Assembly: GCA_028706295.1 (NCBI GenBank)
Contig: JAQWBQ010000002.1
Coordinates: 59,455-123,454, forward strand
DNA: 64,000 nucleotides
From: Bacteroidales bacterium
Lineage (GTDB): Bacteria; Bacteroidota; Bacteroidia; Bacteroidales; FEN-979
Direction: 5' to 3'
Position numbers and translations under genes: made by a program. The notes under the pieces are model-generated. The model was not told the origin of the DNA and made no database searches. It saw only the letters and a list, made by a program, of their open reading frames with translations. Numbering within the stretch: position 1 is the first letter of the stretch; each line of letters begins with the position of its first letter. Positions 16,845 to 28,411 of this stretch are shown here, one piece after another.

Positions 16845-19394
16845 ATGAAGATTTCCTATAATTGGCTGTGCAACTACCTGAATGTGGAGGTGCCACCTGA
16901 CAAGGTGGCGGAAATATTGACCGGATGCGGCCTCGAAATTGAAAGCCAGGAACCATATTGCCCTGTTCAAGGGGGATTGAAAGGAGTGGTCATTGGCGAA
17001 GTGTTGACCAGCATGAAACATCCGAACTCGGATCACTTGAGTCTGACAACAGTTGATGTCGGATCGGGTGAGCCGCTGAAGATCGTCTGTGGAGCACCAA
17101 ATGTGGCAGCTGGTCAGAAAGTAGCCGTCGCAACGGTGGGCACGACGCTTTATTTTAATGAAAAGGCGATCACCCTGCAGAAAACCAAGATCAGGGGTGA
17201 AATCTCCGAAGGGATGATTTGTGCGGAAGATGAACTGGGTCTGGGTAGTTCCCATGCCGGAATACTCGTACTCGATAACAGTGCAAAAACCGGTACCCCG
17301 GCAGCAGATTATTTTAACATTGAAACAGATACTGTATTTACCATCGGTTTGACTCCCAACCGGATTGACGCCGCTTCACATGTCGGAGTAGCCCGTGATC
17401 TGGTTGCAGTGATCAACAATTTCGGAGGTGACGCTGCCATAAAGAACCAATCAGCAACACTGATTCTTCCCGATGTTTCCTCATTTAAGCCGGATAACCT
17501 GAAACGCGTAATCGGAGTTGAAGTTGAGGATCCTGTAGCCTGCCCCCGTTATACCGCGTTGACCATTTCAGGTATCCGGGTCAAAGAATCACCTGCCTGG
17601 CTCAGAAACAGGCTGGAAGCAGTTGGTCTTCGCCCCATCAACAACATCGTGGATATTACCAATTTTATTCTGATGGAACTCGGGCAGCCATTGCATGCAT
17701 TTGATTGTGATCAGATTTCGGGTGGGAAAGTGGTTGTTCGTAAGTACCCGCAGGATACGCTGTTTGTTACGCTTGACAATGTTGAGCGAAAGCTCTCGTC
17801 TGCCGATCTGATGATCAGTAATGAAATTGACCCCATGTGTCTGGCCGGTGTTTTCGGAGGAATCAGGTCGGGAGTCACTGAACAGACTACCTCGGTTTTC
17901 ATCGAGAGTGCCTGTTTCGACCCGGGACACATTCGCAAAACATCAAGGGGACACGGACTTCAGACCGATGCTTCGTTCAGGTTCGAAAGAGGAGCTGATA
18001 TCCATATCACGGAATATGCCCTGAAAAGAGCTGCTTTACTCATCAAAGAAATCGCAGGAGGAGAAATTTCTTCTGAAATTATTGATGTTTATCCCCTTCC
18101 GCGAAATCCAGTCATGGTTGACCTCCATTTCGATCATTGCGACCGTTTGATCGGGAAGAAGATCCCGCGGGAATTAATCAGGAGTATCCTGCTCGATCTC
18201 GGAATCAAAATTGAAAGCACACTGCCACTTATCCCAAGAACCGGTAATCCACACCGCTATCAGGGATCAATCGATCACGGAGAAGGCAATGTTCCCTTGA
18301 ATGAAGTTAGCGGTTTAAGGTTGGCGATACCGGTTTCAAAGGTTGATGTAACACGCGAGGCCGATGTTATTGAGGAAATCATAAGAATTTACGGCTACAA
18401 TAATATCGAGATTGAGGAGACCTTGCACACCAGTCTTTCCCGGACTGCAACCAATGATCCTGAAAAGATACAAAACAGGATCTCGGATTACCTCTCGGCC
18501 AATGGATTTTATGAAATCATGACAAATTCATTGACCAAATCGGCCTATTATTCGAAATTCGGTGAACATCTGCAGAGCTGCAGTGTGCGGATGCTGAATC
18601 CATTGAGCCGGGACCTTGACATGATGCGGCAGACACTTCTTTTCGGATTACTCGAGACCGTTGTCTATAACCAGAATCGAAAAATCCCGGATCTGAAACT
18701 TTATGAATTCGGGAAGGTTTACAGGTTAGATCCCTCGGGTGAAAACCCTGTGAAGGGTTATCATGAAGAACGGCGCCTGGCACTTTTAATGACCGGTCGG
18801 AAAGAGCCTGAATCCTGGAATTCGGGAAATGAAAAGTGCGACTTTTTCGATCTGAAAAACATGGTTGCCAACCTATTTAAAATGCTGTCAATTCATAAAT
18901 CACAGATTGGTACAGCCCCGTTAAGTTCATCTTTCATATCAACAGGATTACAATATTCATTTGGTCAGTCTGAAGCAGGTATCATGGGCAGTATTTCCGG
19001 CTCGTACCTCAAGGAATTTGATATCGTACAGCCGGTCTTTTATGCAGAATTAAACTGGGATTTGTTACGCTCAATTATTCCCGCCCAACAGGCAAGGTAC
19101 CAGGAATTGCCAAAATTTCCGGAAGTCCGGCGTGACCTTGCTTTACTTCTTGATCAAGGGATCACGTTTAATGACATTGAACGTGTCGCATTTCAAACGG
19201 AGACAAAATTGCTCAGAAAGGTTGGCTTGTTTGATGTGTATGAGGGGGAGAATCTGGAAAGAGGAAAGAAATCCTATGCGATTGCATTTGTTCTCAGGGA
19301 TGAGGCACATACGCTGACAGAGAATGAAATTGAAAAGACCATGGAGCGGCTGATCAAAGCATTTTCAAATCAACTTAATGCCCGAATCAGATAA
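16845..19394 (+). CDS. pheT: Phenylalanine--tRNA ligase beta subunit
   Basis: An 849-residue subunit that pairs with PheS to charge tRNA-Phe. Domains in order are the N-terminal core, the EMAP-like tRNA-binding domain ([16 protein letters not shown], residues about 40-155), B3/B4 editing domain ([20 protein letters not shown]), B5 domain ([19 protein letters not shown], then [20 protein letters not shown]), the catalytic-like core and the FDX-ACB anticodon-binding domain at the end ([19 protein letters not shown]). It is about 30 residues longer than usual because of an in-frame insertion in the B5 domain (see findings). pheS is not in the window. Its 3' end overlaps the next gene. Confidence 0.96.
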   Translation: MKISYNWLCNYLNVEVPPDKVAEILTGCGLEIESQEPYCPVQGGLKGVVIGEVLTSMKHPNSDHLSLTTVDVGSGEPLKIVCGAPNVAAGQKVAVATVGTTLYFNEKAITLQKTKIRGEISEGMICAEDELGLGSSHAGILVLDNSAKTGTPAADYFNIETDTVFTIGLTPNRIDAASHVGVARDLVAVINNFGGDAAIKNQSATLILPDVSSFKPDNLKRVIGVEVEDPVACPRYTALTISGIRVKESPAWLRNRLEAVGLRPINNIVDITNFILMELGQPLHAFDCDQISGGKVVVRKYPQDTLFVTLDNVERKLSSADLMISNEIDPMCLAGVFGGIRSGVTEQTTSVFIESACFDPGHIRKTSRGHGLQTDASFRFERGADIHITEYALKRAALLIKEIAGGEISSEIIDVYPLPRNPVMVDLHFDHCDRLIGKKIPRELIRSILLDLGIKIESTLPLIPRTGNPHRYQGSIDHGEGNVPLNEVSGLRLAIPVSKVDVTREADVIEEIIRIYGYNNIEIEETLHTSLSRTATNDPEKIQNRISDYLSANGFYEIMTNSLTKSAYYSKFGEHLQSCSVRMLNPLSRDLDMMRQTLLFGLLETVVYNQNRKIPDLKLYEFGKVYRLDPSGENPVKGYHEERRLALLMTGRKEPESWNSGNEKCDFFDLKNMVANLFKMLSIHKSQIGTAPLSSSFISTGLQYSFGQSEAGIMGSISGSYLKEFDIVQPVFYAELNWDLLRSIIPAQQARYQELPKFPEVRRDLALLLDQGITFNDIERVAFQTETKLLRKVGLFDVYEGENLERGKKSYAIAFVLRDEAHTLTENEIEKTMERLIKAFSNQLNARIR

Positions 19395-20631
19395 CCGGAA
19401 TATGGAAATTCAAGCGATCAAACAACGATTTGGGATCATAGGGAATTCGCCCTTACTGGACCGTGCCATTGATATTGCCAGGCAGGTTTCGGCCACTGAT
19501 ATAACAGTTTTGATTACCGGAGAAAGTGGAACTGGTAAGGAATTTTTTCCCAAGATAATACATCAGCTAAGCGCCCGTAAACACGGACCTTATATTGCCG
19601 TCAACTGTGGCGCCATCCCGGAGGGGACCATCGACTCGGAGCTTTTTGGTCATGAAAAAGGGTCCTTTACAGGCGCACATGAAGCCCGAAAAGGATATTT
19701 TGAAGTGGTTGACGGAGGCACCATATTTCTGGATGAGGTTGCTGAACTTCCGTTGGGAACCCAGGTCAGGCTTTTAAGGGTTCTTGAGTCAGGGGAGTTT
19801 ATCCGGGTCGGCTCCTCCAAGGTATTGAAAACGAACGTCCGGCTTGTTGCTGCGACCAATGTTAATATTCCGGATGCCATCGCTAACGGGAAATTCAGGC
19901 AGGATCTGTATTACCGGCTTAGTACCGTCCCCATAACTGTTCCACCGCTAAGGGATCGAAAGGATGATATTTATTTGCTGTTCAGAAAATTTGCATCCGA
20001 CGCCGCTGAAAAATACAGAATGCCCTCCATCCAGCTTGATGAAGAGGCCCAGCAGGTTCTTAGGAATTTCCGATGGCCGGGTAATATCAGGCAACTGAAA
20101 AATCTCACAGAACAGATATCCATAATCGAAAAAAACAGGTTGATCGATACCGATATCCTGCTGAAATACCTTCCGCAGAACAATATCTCCGACCTGCCAG
20201 TTCTATATAAAGGGGAGGACTCGGCAAAATTCAACGAACGGGAACTGCTATACAAGGTTTTGTTTGACATGAAGAAGGACATGAATGATCTGAAGCAGCT
20301 TGTCATGAATATGATCCAGGCCGATGAAACCCTTACAGACAACCTGGGGGAGAACACCCACCTGATAAAAAGATTATACAAAGATTATGAAGGCATGAAA
20401 GTGCCTGCTCAACCCATAGTGGTACATCAACCGGTCACGCATATCAGTGATACAGATACCGTGCAGGAACCGGAAGAATTCGAAGAATCACTTTCACTGC
20501 AGAAAAAAGAGATGGATTTTATTAAAAAGGCGCTCAGCAAACATGATGGGAAAAGAAAAGATGCTGCGCTGGAACTGGGAATTTCCGAACGCACACTTTA
20601 CCGGAAAATAAAGGAATACAATCTTGACTGA
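19378..20631 (+). CDS. Sigma-54-dependent transcriptional activator without receiver domain
   Basis: A 417-residue bacterial enhancer-binding protein. The AAA+ domain starts almost at the N-terminus: Walker A GESGTGKE, the sigma-54 contact loop [13 protein letters not shown] (GSFTGA in place of GAFTGA), Walker [10 protein letters not shown], and the arginine-finger region [15 protein letters not shown] variable linker of about 110 residues follows, then a Fis-type helix-turn-helix ([20 protein letters not shown]). With no receiver, PAS or GAF domain, its activity must be set by level or by a partner. It overlaps pheT by 17 bases and lptE by 8. The ATG at 19402 ([10 protein letters not shown]) is an alternative start outside pheT. 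It is conserved next to lptE and secG in this phylum. Confidence 0.92.
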   Translation: MPESDNRNMEIQAIKQRFGIIGNSPLLDRAIDIARQVSATDITVLITGESGTGKEFFPKIIHQLSARKHGPYIAVNCGAIPEGTIDSELFGHEKGSFTGAHEARKGYFEVVDGGTIFLDEVAELPLGTQVRLLRVLESGEFIRVGSSKVLKTNVRLVAATNVNIPDAIANGKFRQDLYYRLSTVPITVPPLRDRKDDIYLLFRKFASDAAEKYRMPSIQLDEEAQQVLRNFRWPGNIRQLKNLTEQISIIEKNRLIDTDILLKYLPQNNISDLPVLYKGEDSAKFNERELLYKVLFDMKKDMNDLKQLVMNMIQADETLTDNLGENTHLIKRLYKDYEGMKVPAQPIVVHQPVTHISDTDTVQEPEEFEESLSLQKKEMDFIKKALSKHDGKRKDAALELGISERTLYRKIKEYNLD

Positions 20632-21160
20632 TCAGAAAACATTGGAGATGATTCGAAAAATACTTAGCCTCGTGATTATAACTGTCCTCTCATTTCTTCA
20701 TACGGGGTGCAGCATAAATTATTCGTTTACCGGTGCTTCCATCTCTCCGAATGTAAAGACTGTCTCAATACCCAATTTTCCTAATAATGCACCCCTGGTG
20801 GTCCCCACCCTTTCAAGGACTTTGACGGAGGCGTTACGCGATTATTTTACATCTCAAACTAACCTGGTGATCATCGATCGACTGGGAGATTTGAATCTTG
20901 ATGGAACCATCACGCAGTACGGAGTTCAACCGGTTGCCATACAGGGGAATGAAACTGCGGCAATGAACCGGTTAACAATTACGGTAAACGTCAAATTTAC
21001 CAACAGAACCGACCCTAAACAGAACTGGGAATCTTCTTTTTCAAGGTACCAGGATTACAGCAGTTCATTCAACCTTGTGTCGGTACAGGATGGTTTGATC
21101 AAAGAGATCACCGACCAGTTGGTTCAGGATATTTTCAACAAATCTGTAGTAAACTGGTAG
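20624..21160 (+). CDS. lptE: LptE family lipoprotein, LPS assembly
   Basis: A 178-residue lipoprotein: hydrophobic signal segment and lipobox FLHTGC, then [20 protein letters not shown] and the alternating strand/helix pattern of the Bacteroidota LptE family. LptE plugs the LptD barrel and helps place lipopolysaccharide in the outer leaflet. The start overlaps the sigma-54 activator by 8 bases; an internal ATG at 20648 ([21 protein letters not shown]) gives a more usual signal peptide and may be the true start. Its role is inferred from family resemblance, position, and a length normal for the family. Confidence 0.85.
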   Translation: MTDQKTLEMIRKILSLVIITVLSFLHTGCSINYSFTGASISPNVKTVSIPNFPNNAPLVVPTLSRTLTEALRDYFTSQTNLVIIDRLGDLNLDGTITQYGVQPVAIQGNETAAMNRLTITVNVKFTNRTDPKQNWESSFSRYQDYSSSFNLVSVQDGLIKEITDQLVQDIFNKSVVNW

Positions 21161-21175
21161 CCTTATTTTTTATCT

Positions 21176-22051
21176 ATGAACCGTCAGCAGTTCATCGATT
21201 TGGTTAAAAATCCCGCCCTTGCAAATGCGCAGACAATCCGGATGATCGAGGAGGTGGTCAAGCGCTATCCTTATTTTCAGGCCGGTCATTTTCTTCTGGC
21301 GTACAACCTGTACCGGGAAGAGAGCTTTCAATATCCGGTTCAAATCCGGAAAGCCGCTGCCTATGCAGCCGACCGCAGCGCTTTAAAAGAGCTCATCGAC
21401 CAGGCTCAGAAGCAGGTTTCCGTTTCCGGGAACCGGATTGATGAGCAGAAAGCATCCTTCATGATAACCCCAAACGAAGCTGACATTTCAGAGGTACCAA
21501 AATCCAGCACAAAAGAAGCAGAATCCGCTTTACAGGTTGAATCCTGCGATACTGAATTGCCATCTCACCCTGAATCCGTCACTTTACCCGGGGTAATTGC
21601 GCCATCGGCCGAACCTGTCGATGAATCCCATGAACGCATGACTCAGAAAGAGTTATTGTTTGTTGTAAGGAAACGGCTATCTGAAATTGAGGCAGGCAGG
21701 AGGCTTTCGAATGATTCAAGCGAATCTTCGGCTGAAGATGTTTTTTTTGTCAGTAAAGCGGAAGATGCTCCCGACATGTTAAAAGAAACAAAATCGAAAA
21801 ATGATCTGATCGATAATTTCATCCGGGAGGAACCGACCATTTCAAAACCCAAAGCGACCTTTTTTCATCCGTCCGACAGCGCTCACAGAAGTAACTTCGA
21901 TGAAGAAGAAATTGTCAGCGAGACACTCGCACAACTTTATGCACGACAGGGGAATATCAGTAAGGCAATCCATATTTATAAGAAATTATCTTTGTTAAAT
22001 CAAGAAAAAAGTCGTTACTTTGCAGCCCAAATTGAAAAACTGGGTCAGTGA
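21176..22051 (+). CDS. Conserved Bacteroidota protein with TPR-like C-terminus
   Basis: A 291-residue soluble protein without a signal peptide. Residues 1-85 are helical and conserved-looking (MNRQQFIDLVKNPALANAQT, RYPYFQAGHFLLAYNLY). A low-complexity acidic, Ser- and Glu-rich middle follows. The C-terminal 40 residues (SETLAQLYARQGNISKAIHI) form a single TPR-like helical pair. I recognise the family as one found between lptE and secG in many Bacteroidota, but I know of no assigned function. The arrangement suggests an adaptor linking envelope biogenesis genes. It sits 15 bases after lptE and 38 before secG. Confidence 0.75.
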   Translation: MNRQQFIDLVKNPALANAQTIRMIEEVVKRYPYFQAGHFLLAYNLYREESFQYPVQIRKAAAYAADRSALKELIDQAQKQVSVSGNRIDEQKASFMITPNEADISEVPKSSTKEAESALQVESCDTELPSHPESVTLPGVIAPSAEPVDESHERMTQKELLFVVRKRLSEIEAGRRLSNDSSESSAEDVFFVSKAEDAPDMLKETKSKNDLIDNFIREEPTISKPKATFFHPSDSAHRSNFDEEEIVSETLAQLYARQGNISKAIHIYKKLSLLNQEKSRYFAAQIEKLGQ

Positions 22052-22089
22052 CTCTTATCAATTGTTTAAAACAGTAAATATTCTTTGCA

Positions 22090-22425
22090 ATGGGTTTATA
22101 CATCTTAATTTCAGTCCTCATTCTGATCGTCTGTGTGTTGATGATCCTGGTTGTTTTAGTGCAGAATTCCAAGGGCGGCGGGCTTGCCTCAAACTTTGCC
22201 TCTTCCAATCAGTTTATGGGGGTCAGAAAAACTGCAGATTTTCTTGAGAAAACGACCTGGACACTGGCAATTTCACTACTCGTGTTGAGTCTTTTTTCGA
22301 TTTTCGTAATTCCCAAGACACAGGTGAAATCGGAAACCGGACAAAGTGAGATTCAAAAGCAAATAGATGAAAGTAAAACCACACCTGTCAAGGATTTTCA
22401 AGCTCCTCCCGAACAAACGAAATAA
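22090..22425 (+). CDS. secG: Preprotein translocase subunit SecG
   Basis: A 111-residue inner-membrane protein with two transmembrane helices (residues 3-22 and about 54-74) separated by the conserved VVLVQNSKGGGLASNF loop, followed by a short charged tail (SEIQKQIDESKTTP). SecG stimulates SecYEG-mediated export. It is the last gene of the pheT-sigma54-lptE-TPR-secG run and is followed by a strong terminator that separates it from groESL. Confidence 0.94.
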   Translation: MGLYILISVLILIVCVLMILVVLVQNSKGGGLASNFASSNQFMGVRKTADFLEKTTWTLAISLLVLSLFSIFVIPKTQVKSETGQSEIQKQIDESKTTPVKDFQAPPEQTK

Positions 22426-22445
22426 TTCATGTATGACAGGATTAT

Positions 22446-22482
22446 AATGTCAGATTGTCAGAACAGTCTGACATTATTTTTT
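22446..22482 (+). terminator. Rho-independent terminator after secG
   Basis: AATGTCAGA and TCTGACATT are exact inverted arms, the loop holds a further partial TGT/ACA pairing, and the hairpin is followed by ATTTTTTTAT. It lies about 20 bases after the secG stop. Confidence 0.82.
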
Positions 22483-22612
22483 TATATCAATCGGAACCTG
22501 AAAAAATGTCTACATATAACCCGGTAAGAAGGATTGGCATAAATTATGACTAATCGCTTCAACCAGTATATCAGATTTATTTTGTAATGTTTAATTTAAA
22601 ATATGATTGAAA

Positions 22613-22891
22613 ATGGCAAAAGTGAGCATTAAACCGTTAGCCGACCGCGTTTTGATCGAAGCAGCAGCGGCAGAAGAAAAGACAGCTGGAGGTATCATAA
22701 TTCCGGATACAGCAAAAGAAAAACCGCAGAAAGGAACTGTGGTTGCAGTTGGTCCAGGTAAAAAAGATGAACCCATGACCGTGAAAGTCGGTGACAAAGT
22801 GCTTTATGGTAAATACGCAGGTACTGAAATTACCATTGATGGTGACAATTACCTGATCATGCGTGAATCTGACATTGTTGCGATCATCTGA
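22613..22891 (+). CDS. groES: Co-chaperonin GroES
   Basis: A 92-residue co-chaperonin that caps the GroEL ring. Family motifs are [20 protein letters not shown], the mobile-loop [21 protein letters not shown] and [19 protein letters not shown]. The track starts at a TTG two codons upstream; the ATG at 22613 gives the canonical [12 protein letters not shown]. It is 37 bases ahead of groEL. The 130-base region upstream, after the secG terminator, has no CIRCE inverted repeat, so heat control by HrcA is not evident. Confidence 0.97.
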   Translation: MAKVSIKPLADRVLIEAAAAEEKTAGGIIIPDTAKEKPQKGTVVAVGPGKKDEPMTVKVGDKVLYGKYAGTEITIDGDNYLIMRESDIVAII

Positions 22892-22910
22892 GAATGAAAG
22901 AAAATTTTAA

Positions 22911-24566
<1,656 letters not shown>

Positions 24567-24583
24567 AAGTTTAAAACCTTGTT

Positions 24584-24614
24584 AAAAAAAGCCCTGATTT
24601 TTCAGGGCTTTTTT
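24584..24614 (+). terminator. Rho-independent terminator after groEL
   Basis: AAAAAAGCCCTGA and CAGGGCTTTTTT form a GC-rich stem with a short T loop and a T tail. It starts 17 bases after the groEL stop. Confidence 0.92.
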
Positions 24615-24656
24615 GTTGGATTTTGATTAATATTGTAAATATTAAAATAATTAAAT

Positions 24657-25217
24657 ATGAAATACGCAGTCTGGATTCCCGGGGTTGTGTACCTGTTAAT
24701 AATCATGGGTTTAGAGTCAGCAGCTCAAAATTTGAATGCCACCTCCAACCTTCCGGTTGATCCTGGTACCAATAAAATCATGTATCGCGATGTGGTGGAT
24801 CAGGAGGGCTCACCAGCTTATCTTTACGACAAAGCCATCGAATGGTTCGGTTATTATTATGTGAATGCGCAATCGGTGTATACGGTCCAGGACAAGGTAA
24901 ACGGGAAGGTGGAAGGTGTCGGCAGAATGAAAATCTATTACCAGGACGAAAAAGCAGGGATGAGACGCGACGCAGGTTTAATAATGTATCAGATCAAAAT
25001 TGAGTTTAAGGAAAATAAATTCAGGTATACGCTTACTGACTTTAATCTCAAAGGAACATCCCGATTCCCAATTGAAAAATGGATGAATAAGTCAGATCCG
25101 GCGTACAACCCGAATTGGGATTCCTACCTCTACCAGGTCGATACTGTGATGCAGCGCCTGGTCACCTCGCTCAGGGAAAAGATGAAACCAACCGTGGAGA
25201 AAAAAGATGAGTGGTGA
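24657..25217 (+). CDS. DUF4468 domain-containing secreted protein
   Basis: A 186-residue protein with an N-terminal signal segment (WIPGVVYLLIIMGLESAAQ) and a DUF4468/TBP-like domain, recognisable from LYDKAIEWFGYYYVNAQSVY, the KVNGKVEGVGRMKIYYQDE strand pair and the RYTLTDFNLKG segment. DUF4468 proteins are common in Bacteroidota and have no known function; they are probably periplasmic or lipid-facing. The 3' end overlaps rlmN by 11 bases, implying translational coupling of two otherwise unrelated proteins. Confidence 0.85.
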   Translation: MKYAVWIPGVVYLLIIMGLESAAQNLNATSNLPVDPGTNKIMYRDVVDQEGSPAYLYDKAIEWFGYYYVNAQSVYTVQDKVNGKVEGVGRMKIYYQDEKAGMRRDAGLIMYQIKIEFKENKFRYTLTDFNLKGTSRFPIEKWMNKSDPAYNPNWDSYLYQVDTVMQRLVTSLREKMKPTVEKKDEW

Positions 25218-26355
25218 TTTGCAATCCGACATCAGATCATTGACCCATGTAGCGTTGCAAAATTTCTTTCTGCAACACGGAGGCAGGAAATTCAGGGCGG
25301 ATCAGACTTACAATTGGCTGTGGAAAAAAGGCTGTCAGTCCTTTGATGAAATGACCAGCCTGTCAAAAGCTGATCGGTTACTCCTGACCCATCATTTTTC
25401 TTTCAGGGTTGCCCGGGTCGACCATTTCCAGACCAGCCGTGACGATACCCTTAAAGTGGTTTTCAGGACGCATGATGATCGCTGTGTGGAAGGTGTACTG
25501 ATACCCTCTGCCGATCGTTACACAGCCTGTATATCTTCACAGATCGGATGTGCCCTGGCATGCAACTTCTGCGCAACAGGCAGGCTTGGATTCAGTCGAA
25601 ACCTGACGACCGGTGAAATCTTTGATCAGGTGGTGGCTTTATCCGGGCTTGCGGGCACACGACGGGATGAACAATCCACAGAAGGTGGGAAGAAAAAGAA
25701 TCCGGAAAGCGGTACTGTTCCGGGCCATAACCTCTCAAATATTGTATTCATGGGGATGGGTGAACCCTTATTGAATTATGAGAATGTCACTCAGGCCATC
25801 GACAGGATCACATCACCCGATGGAATGAATCTATCACCGCAGCGTATTACGGTTTCGAGTGTCGGGATCCCGAAAATGATCAGGAAAATGGCTGATGACG
25901 GAGTAAAATTTCATTTTGCTTTGTCACTACATGCAGCAACGGATGAAAAGAGAAACCAATTGATCCCGGTAAACAGGAAATTTCCGTTAACCGAGGTATC
26001 AGATTCACTGAAATACTTTTACCGTTTGACCGGGAAAAGGATTACCATTGAATATATTCTTTTCGACAGGGTAAACGATACACGGAGCGACGCACAGGCC
26101 CTTGCCGGATTTTGCAAAAGCTTTCCGGTTAAAATCAATATTATTCAGTATAATCAGGTTGCTGACAGTGGTTTCGTTAAAACATCCGAAGAAAAGCTGA
26201 GGGCTTTTGTCGAATTCCTCGAGCAAAAAAACCTGGTTATTAATGTGCGGAAAAGCAGGGGTGAGGATATTGATGCCGCATGCGGCCAGCTGGCCGGAAA
26301 ATTAATACAGAATGCCGTGCCGGCAGAACCCAGTACTCCGGAAGACTTAAAATAA
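25207..26355 (+). CDS. rlmN: Dual-specificity 23S rRNA/tRNA adenine C2-methyltransferase RlmN
   Basis: A 382-residue radical SAM enzyme that methylates A2503 of 23S rRNA and A37 of some tRNAs. The 4Fe4S motif CALACNFCATG is present, as are FRADQTYNWLWKKG near the N-terminus, NIVFMGMGEPLLNYENV, RITVSSVGIPKMI, FALSLHAATDEKRNQLIPVN and the late NVRKSRGEDIDAACGQL carrying the second catalytic Cys. A Lys- and Gly-rich insertion of about 20 residues (RRDEQSTEGGKKKNPESG) precedes NIVFMGMGEP and is longer than in typical RlmN. Its start overlaps the DUF4468 gene. Confidence 0.96.
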   Translation: MSGDLQSDIRSLTHVALQNFFLQHGGRKFRADQTYNWLWKKGCQSFDEMTSLSKADRLLLTHHFSFRVARVDHFQTSRDDTLKVVFRTHDDRCVEGVLIPSADRYTACISSQIGCALACNFCATGRLGFSRNLTTGEIFDQVVALSGLAGTRRDEQSTEGGKKKNPESGTVPGHNLSNIVFMGMGEPLLNYENVTQAIDRITSPDGMNLSPQRITVSSVGIPKMIRKMADDGVKFHFALSLHAATDEKRNQLIPVNRKFPLTEVSDSLKYFYRLTGKRITIEYILFDRVNDTRSDAQALAGFCKSFPVKINIIQYNQVADSGFVKTSEEKLRAFVEFLEQKNLVINVRKSRGEDIDAACGQLAGKLIQNAVPAEPSTPEDLK

Positions 26356-26397
26356 ACAACGGAATTAAGTAATCATCATCATTATAAACGAAAAGTT

Positions 26398-28035
26398 ATG
26401 AACCCGCAGTCATTTGAAATATCAGGAAATATTGTTGATGTGGTCAATCGTAGAATTCTGCAGGGAACAATCAGGGTGATTGACGGAAAAATCTTTGAAA
26501 TCCGCGAAGAAAAGACTGACCAGGATCAATACATCCTGCCTGGATTTATCGACGCCCACATTCACATAGAAAGTTCCATGCTGATTCCATCCGAATTCGC
26601 ACGGATAGCTGTGATACATGGAACCGTGGGTACCGTCTCCGATCCACACGAAATTGCCAATGTATTGGGGACGGAGGGTGTGAAATTCATGATTAGCAAT
26701 GGTCATAAAGTCCCGTTTAAATTCAACTTTGGAGCTCCCTCCTGTGTGCCTGCCACTTCATTTGAAACGGCAGGGGCACATCTGGGTGTCGTGGAGGTCG
26801 GCGATCTTCTGAAGATGCCTGAAATAAAATATCTTTCCGAGATGATGAATTTTCCCGGAGTACTTTTCAAAGATCCGGAGGTCATGGAAAAAATTGAGCA
26901 GGCAAAAATTCTGCATAAGCCGGTCGACGGACATGCCCCGGGATTAACGGGAGCGGATCTCGCGACTTACATCCGGGCGGGAATAACTACCGATCATGAA
27001 TGCTTCACCCTTGATGAAGCCCGGGAGAAGATAGGACTGGGCATGCATGTTCTGATACGTGAAGGAAGTGCCGCCAAAAATTTCGATGCATTATTTTCTT
27101 TGATTGATGAGGCGCCTGACATGATCATGTTTTGCTCTGATGACAAACACCCCGATGACCTCGCGGAAGGACATATCAATCAGGTCGTGAAAAAAGCCAT
27201 TGAACTGGGATGCGATACCATGAACATACTGAGGGCTTGTACATTAAACCCTGTGCGGCATTTTAATCTGGACATTGGTTTGTTACAGGTCTCTGATCCT
27301 GCAGATTTCATCGTTGTTGACAATCTACAGAATCTGACCATTCTTTCAACCTGGATCGACGGAGTTAAAGTTGCAGAAAATGGTTCAACCCTGATAGTTC
27401 CGGTACCGGAAATGGAACCAAACAATTTTAACATTGGAATCATATCTGAGCAAGATCTCCGGGTCCAGCATTCCGGGACACAAATCAAAGTAATGGAAGC
27501 GATCGACGGGCAGCTTGTCACACGCAGACTGGAATGTACACCGCGTGTAGAAAATTCGGAGGTAGTCACCGATACTTCCAGGGATATCCTGAAGCTTGCT
27601 GTGGTAAACAGGTACCGGAAGGCGCCTGTTTCCATTGGGTTTATCAAGGGATTCGGATTGAGAAATGGCGCCATTGCATCGTCGGTCGCACATGATAGCC
27701 ATAACATTGTCGCAGTAGGCGTGGATGACCAATCACTGGCTGAGGCAATCAATATGGTAGTCACCAGCAAGGGTGGTATTTCGGCTGTAAATGGGAGTAC
27801 AAAAATTATTTTACCATTACCTGTCGCGGGTATCATGACTACCCGCAATGGTTTTGAAGTTGCAGGGTCGTACCATGAAATACACCGGTACGCAAAACAA
27901 ATGGGAAGTCAGCTGACAGCGCCTTTTATGACCTTGTCATTTATGGCTTTATTGGTAATTCCCGAGTTGAAGTTGAGTGACAAAGGTCTCTTTGACGGTA
28001 ATAAATTTTCAATTATTTCACTTTTTGATAAATGA
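26398..28035 (+). CDS. ade: Adenine deaminase
   Basis: A 545-residue amidohydrolase-superfamily enzyme converting adenine to hypoxanthine and ammonia. Metal-site motifs are visible: GFIDAHIHIESSM (residues about 47-59), HKPVDGHAPGL, the TTDHECFTLDEA segment and CSDDKHPDDLAEGH. The C-terminal domain with KIILPLPVAGIMT and a final YHEIHRYAKQMGSQLTAPFM segment is typical of the bacterial Ade family. It would feed hypoxanthine to the Hpt enzyme encoded at 62752. It begins 42 bases after rlmN. That gap is too short to contain a purine riboswitch. Confidence 0.95.
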   Translation: MNPQSFEISGNIVDVVNRRILQGTIRVIDGKIFEIREEKTDQDQYILPGFIDAHIHIESSMLIPSEFARIAVIHGTVGTVSDPHEIANVLGTEGVKFMISNGHKVPFKFNFGAPSCVPATSFETAGAHLGVVEVGDLLKMPEIKYLSEMMNFPGVLFKDPEVMEKIEQAKILHKPVDGHAPGLTGADLATYIRAGITTDHECFTLDEAREKIGLGMHVLIREGSAAKNFDALFSLIDEAPDMIMFCSDDKHPDDLAEGHINQVVKKAIELGCDTMNILRACTLNPVRHFNLDIGLLQVSDPADFIVVDNLQNLTILSTWIDGVKVAENGSTLIVPVPEMEPNNFNIGIISEQDLRVQHSGTQIKVMEAIDGQLVTRRLECTPRVENSEVVTDTSRDILKLAVVNRYRKAPVSIGFIKGFGLRNGAIASSVAHDSHNIVAVGVDDQSLAEAINMVVTSKGGISAVNGSTKIILPLPVAGIMTTRNGFEVAGSYHEIHRYAKQMGSQLTAPFMTLSFMALLVIPELKLSDKGLFDGNKFSIISLFDK

Positions 28036-28072
28036 TTTGAGATATTTAGATATATCGTTTAATTATATTTTT

Positions 28073-28080
28073 TATCTTTG
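28073..28080 (+). promoter_or_regulatory. Bacteroidota -7 box for the ArsR-type gene
   Basis: TATCTTTG, an exact TAnnTTTG match, lies 28 bases before the ATG at 28109 and after the ade stop. Confidence 0.55.
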
Positions 28081-28108
28081 CAGTGAAAAATTTAACCATA
28101 GAATTTTT

Positions 28109-28411
28109 ATGAAGAAGAAAAATGTTCTTGACATTCAGAAGCTGGAAAAAGCAGCTAGCAGATTACGTGCAATGGCCCACCCGATGAGAATTGCCATGAT
28201 TGAGTTACTCACTGAAAACAAGCGGCTTACCGTTACGGAAATATACGAACGTTTGGGAATTGAACAGGCTGCAGCATCCCACCACCTGAACATACTTAAA
28301 AGCAAGGGATTACTTGAATCAAAACGGGATGGGAAAATGATCCATTACTCAGTCCGGGTACAGGCCCTTTCGACTGTGATTGAATGTATCAATCAATGCT
28401 CCGCGGAATAA
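28109..28411 (+). CDS. ArsR-family winged-helix transcriptional regulator
   Basis: A 100-residue protein with a compact ArsR fold: LRAMAHPMRIAMIELLTENK, the recognition helix region YERLGIEQAAASHHLNILKS and the wing GLLESKRDGKMIHYSV. No CxC metal-sensing motif is seen; the single late Cys (INQCSAE) does not form a classic metal site. It is therefore more likely a redox or metabolite sensor, or a partner of an unlinked target. The track ORF begins 44 codons earlier, inside ade and upstream of a promoter box, so I use the ATG at 28109. The 3' end overlaps that of the convergent Ig-like gene by 19 bases. Confidence 0.88.
   Translation: MKKKNVLDIQKLEKAASRLRAMAHPMRIAMIELLTENKRLTVTEIYERLGIEQAAASHHLNILKSKGLLESKRDGKMIHYSVRVQALSTVIECINQCSAE

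Noticed and set aside
22484-22612. Possible CIRCE operator upstream of groES
   Set aside because: No TTAGCACTC-N9-GAGTGCTAA or near match is present.
26356-26397. Possible purine riboswitch ahead of adenine deaminase
   Set aside because: The gap is 42 bases, too short for the aptamer, and no conserved core is visible.
27180-27848. Minus-strand 222-residue ORF inside the adenine deaminase gene
   Set aside because: It is a shadow; ade shows full-length motifs and the antisense product resembles no family.
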